NCBI GenBank assembly: GCA_004555205.1
Contig: SFIY01000005.1
Coordinates: 27,975 to 91,974, forward strand
From: Clostridiales bacterium
GTDB taxonomy: Bacteria > Bacillota > Clostridia > Oscillospirales > Oscillospiraceae
DNA: 64,000 nt
Reading direction: 5' to 3'
In this document: piece by piece, positions 26,520-35,375 of the stretch
Layout of the letters: every line of letters begins with the position of its first letter
Position numbering within the stretch: position 1 is the first letter of the stretch
The notes under the pieces: model-generated
The model's input: the letters and a program-made list of their open reading frames with translations, nothing else
Told to the model about the DNA's origin: nothing
Databases searched by the model: none
Translations under genes and position numbers: made by a program

Positions 26520-26624
26520 CTGTTTGCGATGATCGGCGGATCGGCCCGCTCCTGAACGCTCCGGCCCCAGCGCCGCGCGGCGGCTGATGATTGACGCAAA
26601 AGGCGGACTGCCAATAAAAAAGCT

Positions 26625-26658
26625 AAAAAAGCGACGGACGAAAGTCCGTCGCTTTTTT
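26625..26658. terminator. Terminator between uvrC and the HPr-like gene
   Basis: Stem AAAAAAGCGACGGAC / GTCCGTCGCTTTTTT, loop GAAA; works on both strands. Confidence 0.9.
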
Positions 26659-26668
26659 ATTGTATCAA

Positions 26669-26932
26669 TTATTCGCCGAAATTGTTCTCCACCAGAGTGC
26701 TCAGGGATTCCACGGCGGCCTGTTCGTCACTGCCGTCGGCGATCAGGGTAATGGTCGTTCCCTGCATGATGCCCAAGGACAAAACACCCAGCAGGCTCTT
26801 GGCATTCACACGGCGTTCTTCCTTCTCCACCCAAATGCCGCTTTTGAACTCATTGGCCTTCTGAATGAAATAAGTAGCAGGTCTTGCGTGCAGACCAACC
26901 TCATTTTTAATGGTCAGTTCCTTTGTAAACAT
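26669..26932 (-). CDS. ptsH: HPr-family phosphocarrier protein
   Basis: 87 aa from the ATG at 26932, 9 bases after AAGGAG. His15 in EVGLHARPA is the PEP-dependent phosphorylation site and Ser46 in AKSLLGVLSLG the HPr kinase site, both present. So it can act as true HPr in sugar transport and carbon catabolite control. No ptsI or sugar EII gene is nearby, so it stands alone behind its own promoter; a Crh-like regulatory role is less likely because His15 is kept. Confidence 0.92.
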   Translation of the reverse strand: MFTKELTIKNEVGLHARPATYFIQKANEFKSGIWVEKEERRVNAKSLLGVLSLGIMQGTTITLIADGSDEQAAVESLSTLVENNFGE

Positions 26933-26993
26933 CAAACAGCACTCCTTCGTATGCAGCAATTTTTGATGAAAAGCGCTATGCTCTATAATACTT

Positions 26994-27021
26994 ATTATAT
27001 CGGATTATCAAAAGATTGCAA
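26994..27021 (-). promoter_or_regulatory. Promoter of the HPr-like gene
   Basis: Minus strand TTGCAA (27016-27021), 16-base spacer, TATAAT (26994-26999). Confidence 0.55.
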
Positions 27022-27095
27022 TGGAGATTCCCACAAATTTTTTGCAGATTGTCACTTAATTATCAACCCTTTTTGTCACTTATGACAAAAATAAA

Positions 27096-29477
27096 TTATT
27101 TTAATTCCACCACGGTCACGCCGGCTTCGCCCTCACCGTAGCGTCCCAGGCGGAAGCTCTTGACGGCGCGGTTGCGCTTGAGCATTTCGTGCACCGCCTT
27201 GCGCAGAGCGCCGGTGCCCTTTCCGTGGATGATCGTCACCGTGCCCAATTTCGCCATGACAGCGGCGTCGATATAATTCTCCACCACGCTCTCGGCTTCT
27301 AAGGTTTCAAGGCCGCGGATATCCAGCTCCGATGCGGCGCGGGCGGCCAACACCACCTTGGGGCTTGCCACCGGCGCAGGCTTTTGCGTCTTTTTCGGTG
27401 CTCCCTCCATCAGGCGCACCTGTGAAGCCTTGGTGGTCATTTTCATCTTACCGGCCTGCAGCAAAAGTGTGCCGTCGTCATTCACATGCAGCACCGTGGC
27501 GCCCATCTTCACGCCGGGCAGCTCCACCATATCACCTGCCGCAATGGGACGGCTGGGCGCAAAGGACGGCTCGGCTGTTTCCTCGCGGACATGAAGTGCC
27601 TGCTCCGCCTCCTTGAGCTGATGACGCACAGCGGCGCGGGCATCGTTCATCGCCTGCGCATTTGCCTGCTTCTGCTGTTTCTTCCGCAGTTCCTCCAGCT
27701 CGGCAAAAATCTGATCCGCCCGCTGCTGCGCCTCGCGGACAATGCGCTTGGCTTCCGCCTCACCCTTGCTGCGGGCATTCTCCTTGGCCCGTTCCATCTG
27801 TTCGCGGAAGGTGCGGGCCTTGCGGGCGTCCTCCTCCCGGCTGCGCCACAGGCGTTCGGCTTCATTCTGCGCCTTTTCCAAGCGCTGGCGCTTTTCCTCC
27901 AACTGTGCCAGCACATCCTCAAAGCGGACCGATTCGCTGTCCATCTGCGCCTTGGCGTCCTCAATAATGCGCTCGTCCAACCCCAAACGGCGGGAAATCG
28001 CAAAGGCATTGGACTTGCCGGGAATACCGATCAGCAAGCGGTAGGTAGGACGCAGCGTGGCCACATCGAACTCGCAGGAGGCATTCTCCACCCCTGCCGT
28101 GGTCATGGCAAAGGTTTTCAGCTCCGCATAATGGGTGGTTGCTGCCGTCAAGGCGCCCTTGCTGCGGGCATTTTGGATAATGGCGATGGCCAGCGCCGCG
28201 CCCTCCACCGGGTCTGTGCCGGCGCCCAGCTCGTCGAATAAAAGCAGGCTCTTTTCATCGGCCTGACGCAGAATCTCTACCGTGTTGGCCATATGCGCCG
28301 AGAAGGTGGACAGGCTCTGCTCAATGCTCTGCTCATCGCCCACATCCGCCAGCACGCGTTCGAACACACGCACGGCACTGCCGTCATCGGCGGGGATGTG
28401 CAGGCCGCACTGGGCCATCAGGCTCAAAAGGCCCAGTGTTTTCAGCGTGACCGTCTTGCCGCCGGTGTTGGGGCCGGTAATGACCAGCGTGTCAAACTGC
28501 TCGCCTAACCCCACGCTGATGGGCACAGCCTTGGACTGGTCCAGCAGCGGATGGCGGGCACGGCGCAGCGTGATACCGCCGCGCTTACGCACCTCCGGAC
28601 GGCTGGCATTCAGGTGGAAACTCAGTTGTGCGCGGGCAAAAATCACATCAAGGTGCACTAAATTGTCATAATCCGACAATATATTGTTCATTTGCGCGGC
28701 ACACTCGCCGGAAAGGACACGCAGAATCCGGTCGATCTCTTTTTCCTCGCGGGACTGCAGCTCGCGCAATTCGTTGTTGGCCTGCACCACGCCCATAGGC
28801 TCCACAAACAGCGTCGCGCCGGAGGAGGAAATATCGTGCACCAGGCCGGGCAGACTGCCCTTACATTCCGCCTTCACCGGTACCACAAAGCGCCCGTCGC
28901 GCTGGGTAATCAGCGCCTCCTGCAGCACCTTGGCATAGGACGGCGAGGAGATGATGCGCTGCAGGATTTGGCGTCCCTTGGACGCCGCCTGCCGCATTTT
29001 GCGGCGGATGTCCGCCAGCTCGGGGCTGGCTGTGTCGGCAATAGACTCCTCGTCGAGTATGACGGAGTGGATACGTTCCTCCAAATATTTGTTGGTATGC
29101 AGGGCGGAGAAAATATGGTCAATGACCGTAGCCTCGCCCTGCCGCTCCTCATCATATTCCGCCACACGGCGGCTGGCTGTCAGCACACCGGCAATGTCCA
29201 GCAGCTCACGGGTGTTGAGCATGCCGCCATGGTCGGCACGCGTCAGCGGCGCGGACACATCCTTGACACCGGCAAAGGGCGGACTGCCGTGCAGGCCCAG
29301 CCTTGCCTTGGCCGCATCGGTTTCGTCCAGCAACCGCAGCACCTCCTCCGCCTCGGTGGCCGGCTTGAGATGCAGGCATTTTGCCTTGGCCGCATCGCTG
29401 ACGGCAAAACGCGCCAACATGTCCAGCACGGCAGGAAGTTCCAGCGTGCGAATTGATTTTTCAAACAGTTCACTCAT
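27096..29477 (-). CDS. mutS2: MutS2 (ribosome collision / recombination ATPase-nuclease)
   Basis: About 793 aa. MutS core and clamp, Walker A GPNTGGKTVTLKT, Walker B LLFDELGAGTDP, long coiled coil (KRQRLEKAQNEAERLWRSRE onward), KOW-like segment and C-terminal Smr domain with ELDIRGL and HGKGTGALR. In Bacillus it splits collided ribosomes; it also suppresses recombination. I choose the ATG at 29477 (MSELFEKSIRTLEL); a TTG at 29489 overlapping the recO stop is possible. Follows recO directly. Confidence 0.94.
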   Translation of the reverse strand: MSELFEKSIRTLELPAVLDMLARFAVSDAAKAKCLHLKPATEAEEVLRLLDETDAAKARLGLHGSPPFAGVKDVSAPLTRADHGGMLNTRELLDIAGVLTASRRVAEYDEERQGEATVIDHIFSALHTNKYLEERIHSVILDEESIADTASPELADIRRKMRQAASKGRQILQRIISSPSYAKVLQEALITQRDGRFVVPVKAECKGSLPGLVHDISSSGATLFVEPMGVVQANNELRELQSREEKEIDRILRVLSGECAAQMNNILSDYDNLVHLDVIFARAQLSFHLNASRPEVRKRGGITLRRARHPLLDQSKAVPISVGLGEQFDTLVITGPNTGGKTVTLKTLGLLSLMAQCGLHIPADDGSAVRVFERVLADVGDEQSIEQSLSTFSAHMANTVEILRQADEKSLLLFDELGAGTDPVEGAALAIAIIQNARSKGALTAATTHYAELKTFAMTTAGVENASCEFDVATLRPTYRLLIGIPGKSNAFAISRRLGLDERIIEDAKAQMDSESVRFEDVLAQLEEKRQRLEKAQNEAERLWRSREEDARKARTFREQMERAKENARSKGEAEAKRIVREAQQRADQIFAELEELRKKQQKQANAQAMNDARAAVRHQLKEAEQALHVREETAEPSFAPSRPIAAGDMVELPGVKMGATVLHVNDDGTLLLQAGKMKMTTKASQVRLMEGAPKKTQKPAPVASPKVVLAARAASELDIRGLETLEAESVVENYIDAAVMAKLGTVTIIHGKGTGALRKAVHEMLKRNRAVKSFRLGRYGEGEAGVTVVELK

Positions 29478-29485
29478 ATATGTAG

Positions 29486-30244
29486 TCAATGCTCCGTTCG
29501 AATGGATTTATAGTAATCAAGTGTACGGAAGCCCCGTTCCAGTTGTGCGGCAATAAACGCCTCGGACACATGGTCCAGTTGATTAAGCGCCGGCTTGTCC
29601 AGCCTGAAGCTGTACAGCCGCTTGCTCTCACCGTAGAGCACATGGCGCAGCGCCGCCAAGGCCCCGGCGCCCAGCGGCAGGGACAGGCCGCCCATCTGTT
29701 TGCAGCCGGCACAATGCACCACGCCCTGCGTCACATCCAGCATGGGCTGCTCCGGCTCCGGCCTGCCGCACACGGCGCAGCCGTCCGCCAGCGGCTCAAA
29801 GCCGCTGAGCGCCATCAGGCGCAGCTCAAAGGCAGGCTTGACGAGCTGCGGGTCTTTTTGCAGCGTGCCGAGGGCATACAGCGCGTTGAGCAGCAGCGAA
29901 AGCACCTCCGGCGACGCATCATCGGCGTCCGTCAGTGTCTCGGTCAGCTCGGCAAAATAGGAGGCCAGCGACAGCAGTTCAAAGTCCTGCCGCACACCGT
30001 CAAATAATTCGATGGTGCCGGCCTCATCCAAATAGCACCAGTTGCCGCGCTGATAGATCGTCAGCTCGGAGTAGGCCAGCAGTTGGCAGGAGGCCGCCAG
30101 ACGGCTGTTCTTGCGCCGTGCGCCGCGCGCAATGACGGCGATCTTGCCCCGGTCAGGGGTGAGGACCGTAAGGATCTTGTCCGTTTCCTTGGTGTCCGTC
30201 GATCGCAGCACGATGCCGGAGGTCACTTGTTTTCCGTTTTGCAT
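29486..30244 (-). CDS. recO: DNA repair protein RecO
   Basis: 252 aa from the ATG at 30244 (GGAGGAG site inside yqzL). N-terminal OB fold (VTSGIVLRSTDTKETDKILTVLT), helical middle, and a zinc finger CAVCG...CAGC typical of Gram-positive RecO. It loads RecA onto SSB-coated gaps together with RecR. Overlaps yqzL by 22 bases and mutS2 follows immediately. Confidence 0.93.
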   Translation of the reverse strand: MQNGKQVTSGIVLRSTDTKETDKILTVLTPDRGKIAVIARGARRKNSRLAASCQLLAYSELTIYQRGNWCYLDEAGTIELFDGVRQDFELLSLASYFAELTETLTDADDASPEVLSLLLNALYALGTLQKDPQLVKPAFELRLMALSGFEPLADGCAVCGRPEPEQPMLDVTQGVVHCAGCKQMGGLSLPLGAGALAALRHVLYGESKRLYSFRLDKPALNQLDHVSEAFIAAQLERGFRTLDYYKSIRTEH

Positions 30245-30333
30245 GATGTCTCCTCCTGCGCCGCGCGATAGAGCATATACAGCTCCGGCGCGCCTGTCCG
30301 GCTGAATAATTCCCAGTAGCTGTTTTCGTTCAT
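30223..30333 (-). CDS. yqzL: YqzL-family small protein
   Basis: 36 aa. The start NENSYWELFSRTGAPELYML is the conserved YqzL sequence, found just ahead of recO in Bacillus as well. ATG at 30333 follows GGGAGGT by 7 bases. Function unknown. Its 3' end overlaps the recO start by 22 bases, suggesting translational coupling. Confidence 0.85.
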   Translation of the reverse strand: MNENSYWELFSRTGAPELYMLYRAAQEETSCKTENK

Positions 30334-30392
30334 GCATCCCACCTCCCACGCTTATTTTGCGTGGCGATTGGTGCATTTATGGGTGGTAATAA

Positions 30393-31292
30393 TTACTGCT
30401 CATTGTAGCCCTGTGAGCGAATAAAATTCACGTTGTCTCTCCAGTTTTCCTTCACCTTCACCCAGGTTTCCATATAGACCTGCGTTCCCATAAAGCGCTC
30501 AATGTCCTTGCGGGCCAGCGTGCTGATGCGCTTGATCATATCGCCGTGCTTACCGATGATGATCCCCTTGTGGCTGGCCTTTTCGCAGTAGATGGTCACA
30601 TCCAGGTCGATGATACCGCTGTCGCGCTCGGTAAAGCGGGTGACCTCCACCGCGGTGCCGTGAGGAATCTCCTTATCCAGACAGCGCAGCATCTTTTCGC
30701 GCACGATCTCGGCGCAGATCTGCGCATCGGGCTGGTCGGTGGTCATGCCGTCAGGGAATAGCTGCGGGCCTTCCTGGGCGTACTTGGCAAGCTGCGCCAT
30801 CAGCTCCTCCAGACCGTCACCGGTACGGGCGGAGATGGGGATAATGGCGTCAAAAGCGGCGCCGGTTTCGCTGTAGGCCGCGATAACGGCCAGCAGGTCG
30901 TCCTTTTTCTCCACGGTGTCGATTTTATTGATGCAGAGAACGGCGGGAATCTTCTCCTCCGCAATACGCTGCAGCAGCACCTTCTCCGGCTCACCCACAT
31001 GGGCGATGGGCTCCACAAGCAGCAGCGCGGCCTCCACATCGGCCAGACTTTCGCGCACGACCTTGACCATATAGTCGCCCAAACGGGAGCGGGGCTTGTG
31101 CAGACCCGGCGTGTCCAGCAGCACAAACTGCGTATCGCCGCGGTTGACCACGCCGTAAATGCGGTTGCGTGTGGTCTGAGGCTTGTTGGACACGATGGCG
31201 ATCTTCTCGCCCACCAGGGCGTTGGTCAGGCTGGACTTGCCCACATTGGGCCGGCCGCAGACGGTAATCATGGCGGTTTTTGTGATGTGCAT
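30393..31292 (-). CDS. era: GTPase Era
   Basis: 299 aa. G1 GRPNVGKSSL, G2/G3 region VLLDTPGLHKPRSRLG, G4 CINKIDTV and a C-terminal KH domain (KGIIIGKHGDMIKRISTLAR). It binds the 3' end of 16S rRNA during 30S assembly. Part of the leftward cluster yqfC-yqfD-phoH-ybeY-era-yqzL-recO. Confidence 0.96.
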   Translation of the reverse strand: MHITKTAMITVCGRPNVGKSSLTNALVGEKIAIVSNKPQTTRNRIYGVVNRGDTQFVLLDTPGLHKPRSRLGDYMVKVVRESLADVEAALLLVEPIAHVGEPEKVLLQRIAEEKIPAVLCINKIDTVEKKDDLLAVIAAYSETGAAFDAIIPISARTGDGLEELMAQLAKYAQEGPQLFPDGMTTDQPDAQICAEIVREKMLRCLDKEIPHGTAVEVTRFTERDSGIIDLDVTIYCEKASHKGIIIGKHGDMIKRISTLARKDIERFMGTQVYMETWVKVKENWRDNVNFIRSQGYNEQ

Positions 31293-31374
31293 AGGTGATC
31301 CTCAACTTTCTTTATCTTTTGAGCAATTTTCAATAACTATCCGTCGTATTTTGGCAAAATATTGCCTTTTGTAT

Positions 31375-31857
31375 TCATTTTTCCAGCTTCAATACGGACA
31401 TGACCGCTTCTTCGCGGCCGCGCATCCGGCGCTTCCTCTCGCCCTCGTCCATGTGGTCGTAGCCCAGCAGGTGCAGCGTGGAGTGGACCGCCAGATAGCA
31501 GATCTCGCGCTCGAAGCTGTGGCCGTACTCCCGGGCCTGGGCATGGGCACGCTCCACGGAAATGCACATATCACCCAGCGGCACGCGGCCGGTTTCGGGG
31601 TCGCACTCGTCGGGATGTTCGCCCTCCGCCAGGTCAAACATGGGGAAGCTCAGCACATCCGTAGGCCGGTCCACGCCGCGCATGGCCAGATTGATCTCAT
31701 GAATGCCCTCGTCGTCGGTAAGCAGGATATTCACCTCGCAGGGCTGCGTCACACCTTCACTCTGCAGCGCCGTTTTCACGCTCCTGCGCAGCATGGCGGC
31801 AAGGGCGGGGGTGTTGATGCCCTTGCGGTTGCCGGTGACGGAAATCTGATGGGTCAT
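31375..31857 (-). CDS. ybeY: Endoribonuclease YbeY
   Basis: 160 aa. The zinc site HSTLHLLGYDHMDEGE matches HxxxHxxGYDH of YbeY. Roles in 16S rRNA maturation and ribosome quality control. The start overlaps the phoH stop (ATGA at 31854-31857). An 82-base gap to era contains nothing recognisable. Confidence 0.95.
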   Translation of the reverse strand: MTHQISVTGNRKGINTPALAAMLRRSVKTALQSEGVTQPCEVNILLTDDEGIHEINLAMRGVDRPTDVLSFPMFDLAEGEHPDECDPETGRVPLGDMCISVERAHAQAREYGHSFEREICYLAVHSTLHLLGYDHMDEGERKRRMRGREEAVMSVLKLEK

Positions 31858-32822
31858 TTTCTGCCGCCTCCCCGGTTCTCCTCGTACTTGGCATAGGCCT
31901 CGATAATGCGCTGCACCATCACATGGCGCACCACATCGTCCTGCGTCAGATGGCAGATCCCCACGCCTTCCACACCCTTGAGTACCTTCATGGCCTCCTT
32001 CAAGCCGCTGGGCTTGTCGCCGGGCAGGTCGATCTGGGTAATATCGCCGGTGATGACCACCTTGGAGCCAAAGCCCATACGGGTAAGGAACATCTTCATC
32101 TGCTCGCGGCTGGTGTTTTGCGCCTCGTCCAGAATGATAAAGCTGTCATCCAACGTTCTGCCGCGCATATAGGCAAGAGGCGCCACCTCGATATTGCCGC
32201 GCTCCAGATACTTCTGATAGGTCTCGGCGCCCAGCATATCAAACAGAGCGTCATACAGCGGCCGCAGGTACGGGTCCACCTTACTCTGCAGATCGCCGGG
32301 CAAAAAGCCCAGCCGCTCGCCGGCTTCCACTGCCGGTCGGGTCAGGATAATGCGGTTGATCTGCTTATCGCGGAACGCGGCCACGGCGGCCGCCACCGCC
32401 AGATAGGTCTTGCCGGTACCGGCAGGCCCCACACCGATGGTGACCGTCTGATGCAGGATGGCATCCACATACTGCTTTTGCCCGATGGTCTTGGGCTTGA
32501 CGGGACGGCCCTTGGAGGTGATGCAGATCACATCCTGGGTCAGTTCGGCAATGCGCTCAGACTGACCGCTGCGGCACAGGCCGATCACATAGCGCACATG
32601 CTGGGCATTGATGCTCTCCCCTTTCGCCGAAAGCGTCAGCAGCGCCTGCACCGCCTTGGTGCCCAGCATCACATTCTCCGGCTCGCCGGAGATGCAGATC
32701 TCCCCCTCACGGTTGGTGACGACGACCTGCAGCTCCGATTCCAGCAGGCGGATATTCTCATCGAAAGAGCCAAAGAGATTGATGGCCTCCTCCATTCGTT
32801 CGATCCCGATGCGCTGTTCCAA
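31854..32822 (-). CDS. phoH: PhoH-family ATPase/RNA-binding protein
   Basis: 322 aa from a TTG start at 32822, 8 bases after AGGAGG; an ATG 10 codons later has a weaker site. N-terminal KH-like part, then the PhoH ATPase: GPAGTGKTYLAVAAA (Walker A), TRPAVEAGERLGFLPGD, FIILDEAQNTS (Walker B) and TGDITQIDLPG. Probably an RNA-linked NTPase; coupling to ybeY suggests a role in rRNA processing. Confidence 0.93.
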   Translation of the reverse strand: MEQRIGIERMEEAINLFGSFDENIRLLESELQVVVTNREGEICISGEPENVMLGTKAVQALLTLSAKGESINAQHVRYVIGLCRSGQSERIAELTQDVICITSKGRPVKPKTIGQKQYVDAILHQTVTIGVGPAGTGKTYLAVAAAVAAFRDKQINRIILTRPAVEAGERLGFLPGDLQSKVDPYLRPLYDALFDMLGAETYQKYLERGNIEVAPLAYMRGRTLDDSFIILDEAQNTSREQMKMFLTRMGFGSKVVITGDITQIDLPGDKPSGLKEAMKVLKGVEGVGICHLTQDDVVRHVMVQRIIEAYAKYEENRGGGRK

Positions 32823-32841
32823 CTGCGCTCCCTCCTTCGTA

Positions 32842-34032
32842 TTATTCCGCGACCTCAATGGGCACGCTTTCACCGATTTGTTCCAAACACTCCGCGCTGA
32901 GCAATACCTGCAGCACGTCTCCTTGCCGCGAAACGGAAAATTTCGTATTCTCCACCGTGGCCTCCGGCGGCAGCATTTCCTGCAGGGCCTGCAAAAGTGC
33001 CGCTTCGCCCTCCTGCTGTGCCTCTTTCTCCGTGCGTTCATAGGCGGCGGTATCGTACTGCCTCACCGTTTCTGTCACCAGTGTCACGGGCAGTCGATAG
33101 CCGCCGGGCAAGGTCCAGGGTTTGTATCGTATTATTTTATCACATTCGTCGCCTGTAATGCTACCCTTTCCGTATAATTTTATGCGGTGTTTCCCAAAAT
33201 CAAGGGCCAAACGGGATATTTTCCGGCTCTCGTTGACCTTTTCCGTCCCCTGCAGCGGCACGCTGACAGACAATTCATACCATGTGCGTGCCCAGACCTT
33301 GCCCATACCGTGGCTCAAACGCACGCCCACCGTGTCAAAATCCGTCACGCCGGATATGAGTAACTGTCCCTCTGTGACCACCGTGCCCACCATGACTTGG
33401 GCGTGGCCTCCCAGCGCTTCCACACGCGTCACCAATCCGGCGCGGCGCGCCACCACATTGGAGCGCTCCTCATCGCAGACAATGGTCGGCGGCCGGTGGC
33501 GCTCCACCACCTGCACATGGGCCGTGCAGCCGCGTACATTGACTGCCATCCACGACACATCATGCAGCTCCAGCAGCACATGATTGCGCAGGTCCTCCTG
33601 GTCAATGGACAGACTCAATGTGCCCACGCGCACGCCGTAGTCCTCCAAGGCGCGGAGTATGGTTTCCGTAGGGATGGTCTCGTTGCCCTCCACTTCAAAA
33701 TCCCAAATAAAGATATGGCCGCACAGCAGCAAAACGCCGAACACCGCCGCTCCGGCAAGCAGCACATAACGCTTGCGAAAGCGGCGCAGAAAACCGGGCA
33801 CGCCGCGTTCGCGTCCCGCGGTGACCGTGCAGGCCACAGACGCTGTTGCCTTCTTTAACCGCCACGCATTCCGGCGCGTGGTACGCAGCGTAAAGGTAGT
33901 CTCATCCATCCACCGCAGGTCCCAGAATGTGATGCCGTGGACGCCGCACAGATTGATTACCCGCTCGGGATAGGGGCTTTCTATCTGCAGCAGGATATTG
34001 CCCTGCAAAAAATTGAACAGCGAACGATACAT
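32842..34032 (-). CDS. yqfD: Sporulation protein YqfD
   Basis: 396 aa from the ATG at 34032, which overlaps the yqfC stop region. A soluble N-terminal part, one membrane helix (YVLLAGAAVFGVLLLCGHIF, residues about 88-107) and a long outside domain with POTRA-like WDFEVEGNETIPTETILRAL. The family is expressed in sporulation from Bacillus to Clostridium. In operon with yqfC and phoH. Confidence 0.9.
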   Translation of the reverse strand: MYRSLFNFLQGNILLQIESPYPERVINLCGVHGITFWDLRWMDETTFTLRTTRRNAWRLKKATASVACTVTAGRERGVPGFLRRFRKRYVLLAGAAVFGVLLLCGHIFIWDFEVEGNETIPTETILRALEDYGVRVGTLSLSIDQEDLRNHVLLELHDVSWMAVNVRGCTAHVQVVERHRPPTIVCDEERSNVVARRAGLVTRVEALGGHAQVMVGTVVTEGQLLISGVTDFDTVGVRLSHGMGKVWARTWYELSVSVPLQGTEKVNESRKISRLALDFGKHRIKLYGKGSITGDECDKIIRYKPWTLPGGYRLPVTLVTETVRQYDTAAYERTEKEAQQEGEAALLQALQEMLPPEATVENTKFSVSRQGDVLQVLLSAECLEQIGESVPIEVAE

Positions 34033-34033
34033 A

Positions 34034-34324
34034 TTATCCCACCAACTCCACCTTTTCAATGCGTCCGGTAATGCGCAGCTCGTCGTCCGTCATGGCCAGC
34101 AGCTGCAAGTCACGGCCGCTCAGGCGCACCGCCACGCTGCCGCCGCCGATTTCTACCAATTCCGTGCTGTAGGACAGTACGCCCTTATGCCGGTCCATAT
34201 AAAATTCCCGGTTGCCGACCAGCTCCACCCGCGGAACACCCAAAGCGATTTCGCCCGGCAGATCGAGTTTTTCCATGGCCGCCTGACCTGCCTGCGCCAG
34301 TTTGCGTTTTTCCAGTCGTCCCAT
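34034..34324 (-). CDS. yqfC: Sporulation protein YqfC
   Basis: 96 aa, YabP/YqfC family: a beta-rich protein with EIALGVPRVELVGNREFYMD and KGVLSYSTELVEIGGG. Stop and yqfD start overlap. First gene of the leftward run yqfC to mutS2. Divergent from ylbJ, another spore gene. Confidence 0.9.
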   Translation of the reverse strand: MGRLEKRKLAQAGQAAMEKLDLPGEIALGVPRVELVGNREFYMDRHKGVLSYSTELVEIGGGSVAVRLSGRDLQLLAMTDDELRITGRIEKVELVG

Positions 34325-34419
34325 TGCGCCACCGCCTTTCCCTTAAAGCTATGCCGCAGGGCAGAAAAACTTGCATGAAATATCACGCTCCGCTCATAGA
34401 GTGGGACGAGGTGAAATCC

Positions 34420-35316
34420 ATGAGACGGCGTATCCTTCCGACACTTGGCCTTCTCGGCGTTATGGCGCTGCTGCTGCTCTGCTCCGCCGACGCCGCACAG
34501 GCGGTACGCGACGCGCTTGCGCTTTGCGTGCAGTCTGTCATTCCTGCGCTATTCCCTTTTTTTGTGGTATCCTCCCTGTTTATCGACCTGGGCTGCGCCG
34601 CCGTGCTGGGCCGGTCCCTTGCGCCTATCATGCGGCGGTTATTCGGTGTGTCCGGTGCAGGCGGCACGGCCTTTCTTCTGGGCATCATCGGCGGTTATCC
34701 GGTGGGTGGGCGGACGGCAGGCGAGCTGTATCGCAGCGGGCAGTGTGAGCGCGAGGAGTGTGAGCGTCTGCTGGCCTTCTGCAACAATGCCGGGCCGTCG
34801 TTTATCCTGGGCATTGCCGGTCTTGGCTGCTTCGGCAGCGTAAGGGTCGGCGCATGGCTGTATCTCATCCATGTAGGTGCGGCGGTCATGGTGGGGCTGC
34901 TGTTTCGGTCAACATCCCGTCAAATGGGCCGTCCGGAAAAAACGGAAACGCCCCGGTGGGCCGATGCGCTGATCCAAGCCGTGCGCGGCGGTGCCATGAG
35001 TATGGTCAACATTTGCGCCTTTGTAGTGTTTTTCCTGGTCATACTGCGCTTATTTTCACGCTTCACCGGCATACAGCACGGCGCCATATTGGGCATTGTC
35101 GAGATGACCAACGGCATTCTGCGGCTGGCAAACGACCGCCGGGGCTTCATATGGGCGGCCGGCCTCTTAGGCTGGGGCGGACTGTCCGTGCATTGCCAGA
35201 CGGCAGCCGTGCTGAGCGGAAGCGGTCTTTCCCTGAAGCGGTATTTCATCGGCAAGGCACTGCAGGCAGCCATTTCCATGGCCGCTGCGTGGCCTGTAAG
35301 CCTGCTCCTGCCATAA
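34420..35316 (+). CDS. ylbJ: Sporulation integral membrane protein YlbJ
   Basis: 298 aa from the ATG at 34420, 6 bases after GAGGTG; the upstream extension lacks a site. Seven to eight membrane helices and the nucleoside-recognition/GATE signatures SVIPALFPFFVVSSLF, GIIGGYPVGGRTAGEL and CNNAGPSFILG. Needed for spore cortex formation in Bacillus. Followed by a strong terminator. Confidence 0.9.
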   Translation: MRRRILPTLGLLGVMALLLLCSADAAQAVRDALALCVQSVIPALFPFFVVSSLFIDLGCAAVLGRSLAPIMRRLFGVSGAGGTAFLLGIIGGYPVGGRTAGELYRSGQCEREECERLLAFCNNAGPSFILGIAGLGCFGSVRVGAWLYLIHVGAAVMVGLLFRSTSRQMGRPEKTETPRWADALIQAVRGGAMSMVNICAFVVFFLVILRLFSRFTGIQHGAILGIVEMTNGILRLANDRRGFIWAAGLLGWGGLSVHCQTAAVLSGSGLSLKRYFIGKALQAAISMAAAWPVSLLLP

Positions 35317-35329
35317 AAAAGCGTGAAAA

Positions 35330-35373
35330 AGCAACAAAAAAAGCGTGCCCCTCGGCACGCTTTTTTTGTTGCT
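35330..35373. terminator. Bidirectional terminator ylbJ / ABC permease
   Basis: 20-bp stem AGCAACAAAAAAAGCGTGCC with its complement and loop CCTC. Confidence 0.9.
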
Positions 35374-35375
35374 CC

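Noticed and set aside
31293..31374. 13-codon ORF between ybeY and era
   Set aside because: Too short, no ribosome site of its own; only an ATGA overlap with ybeY.
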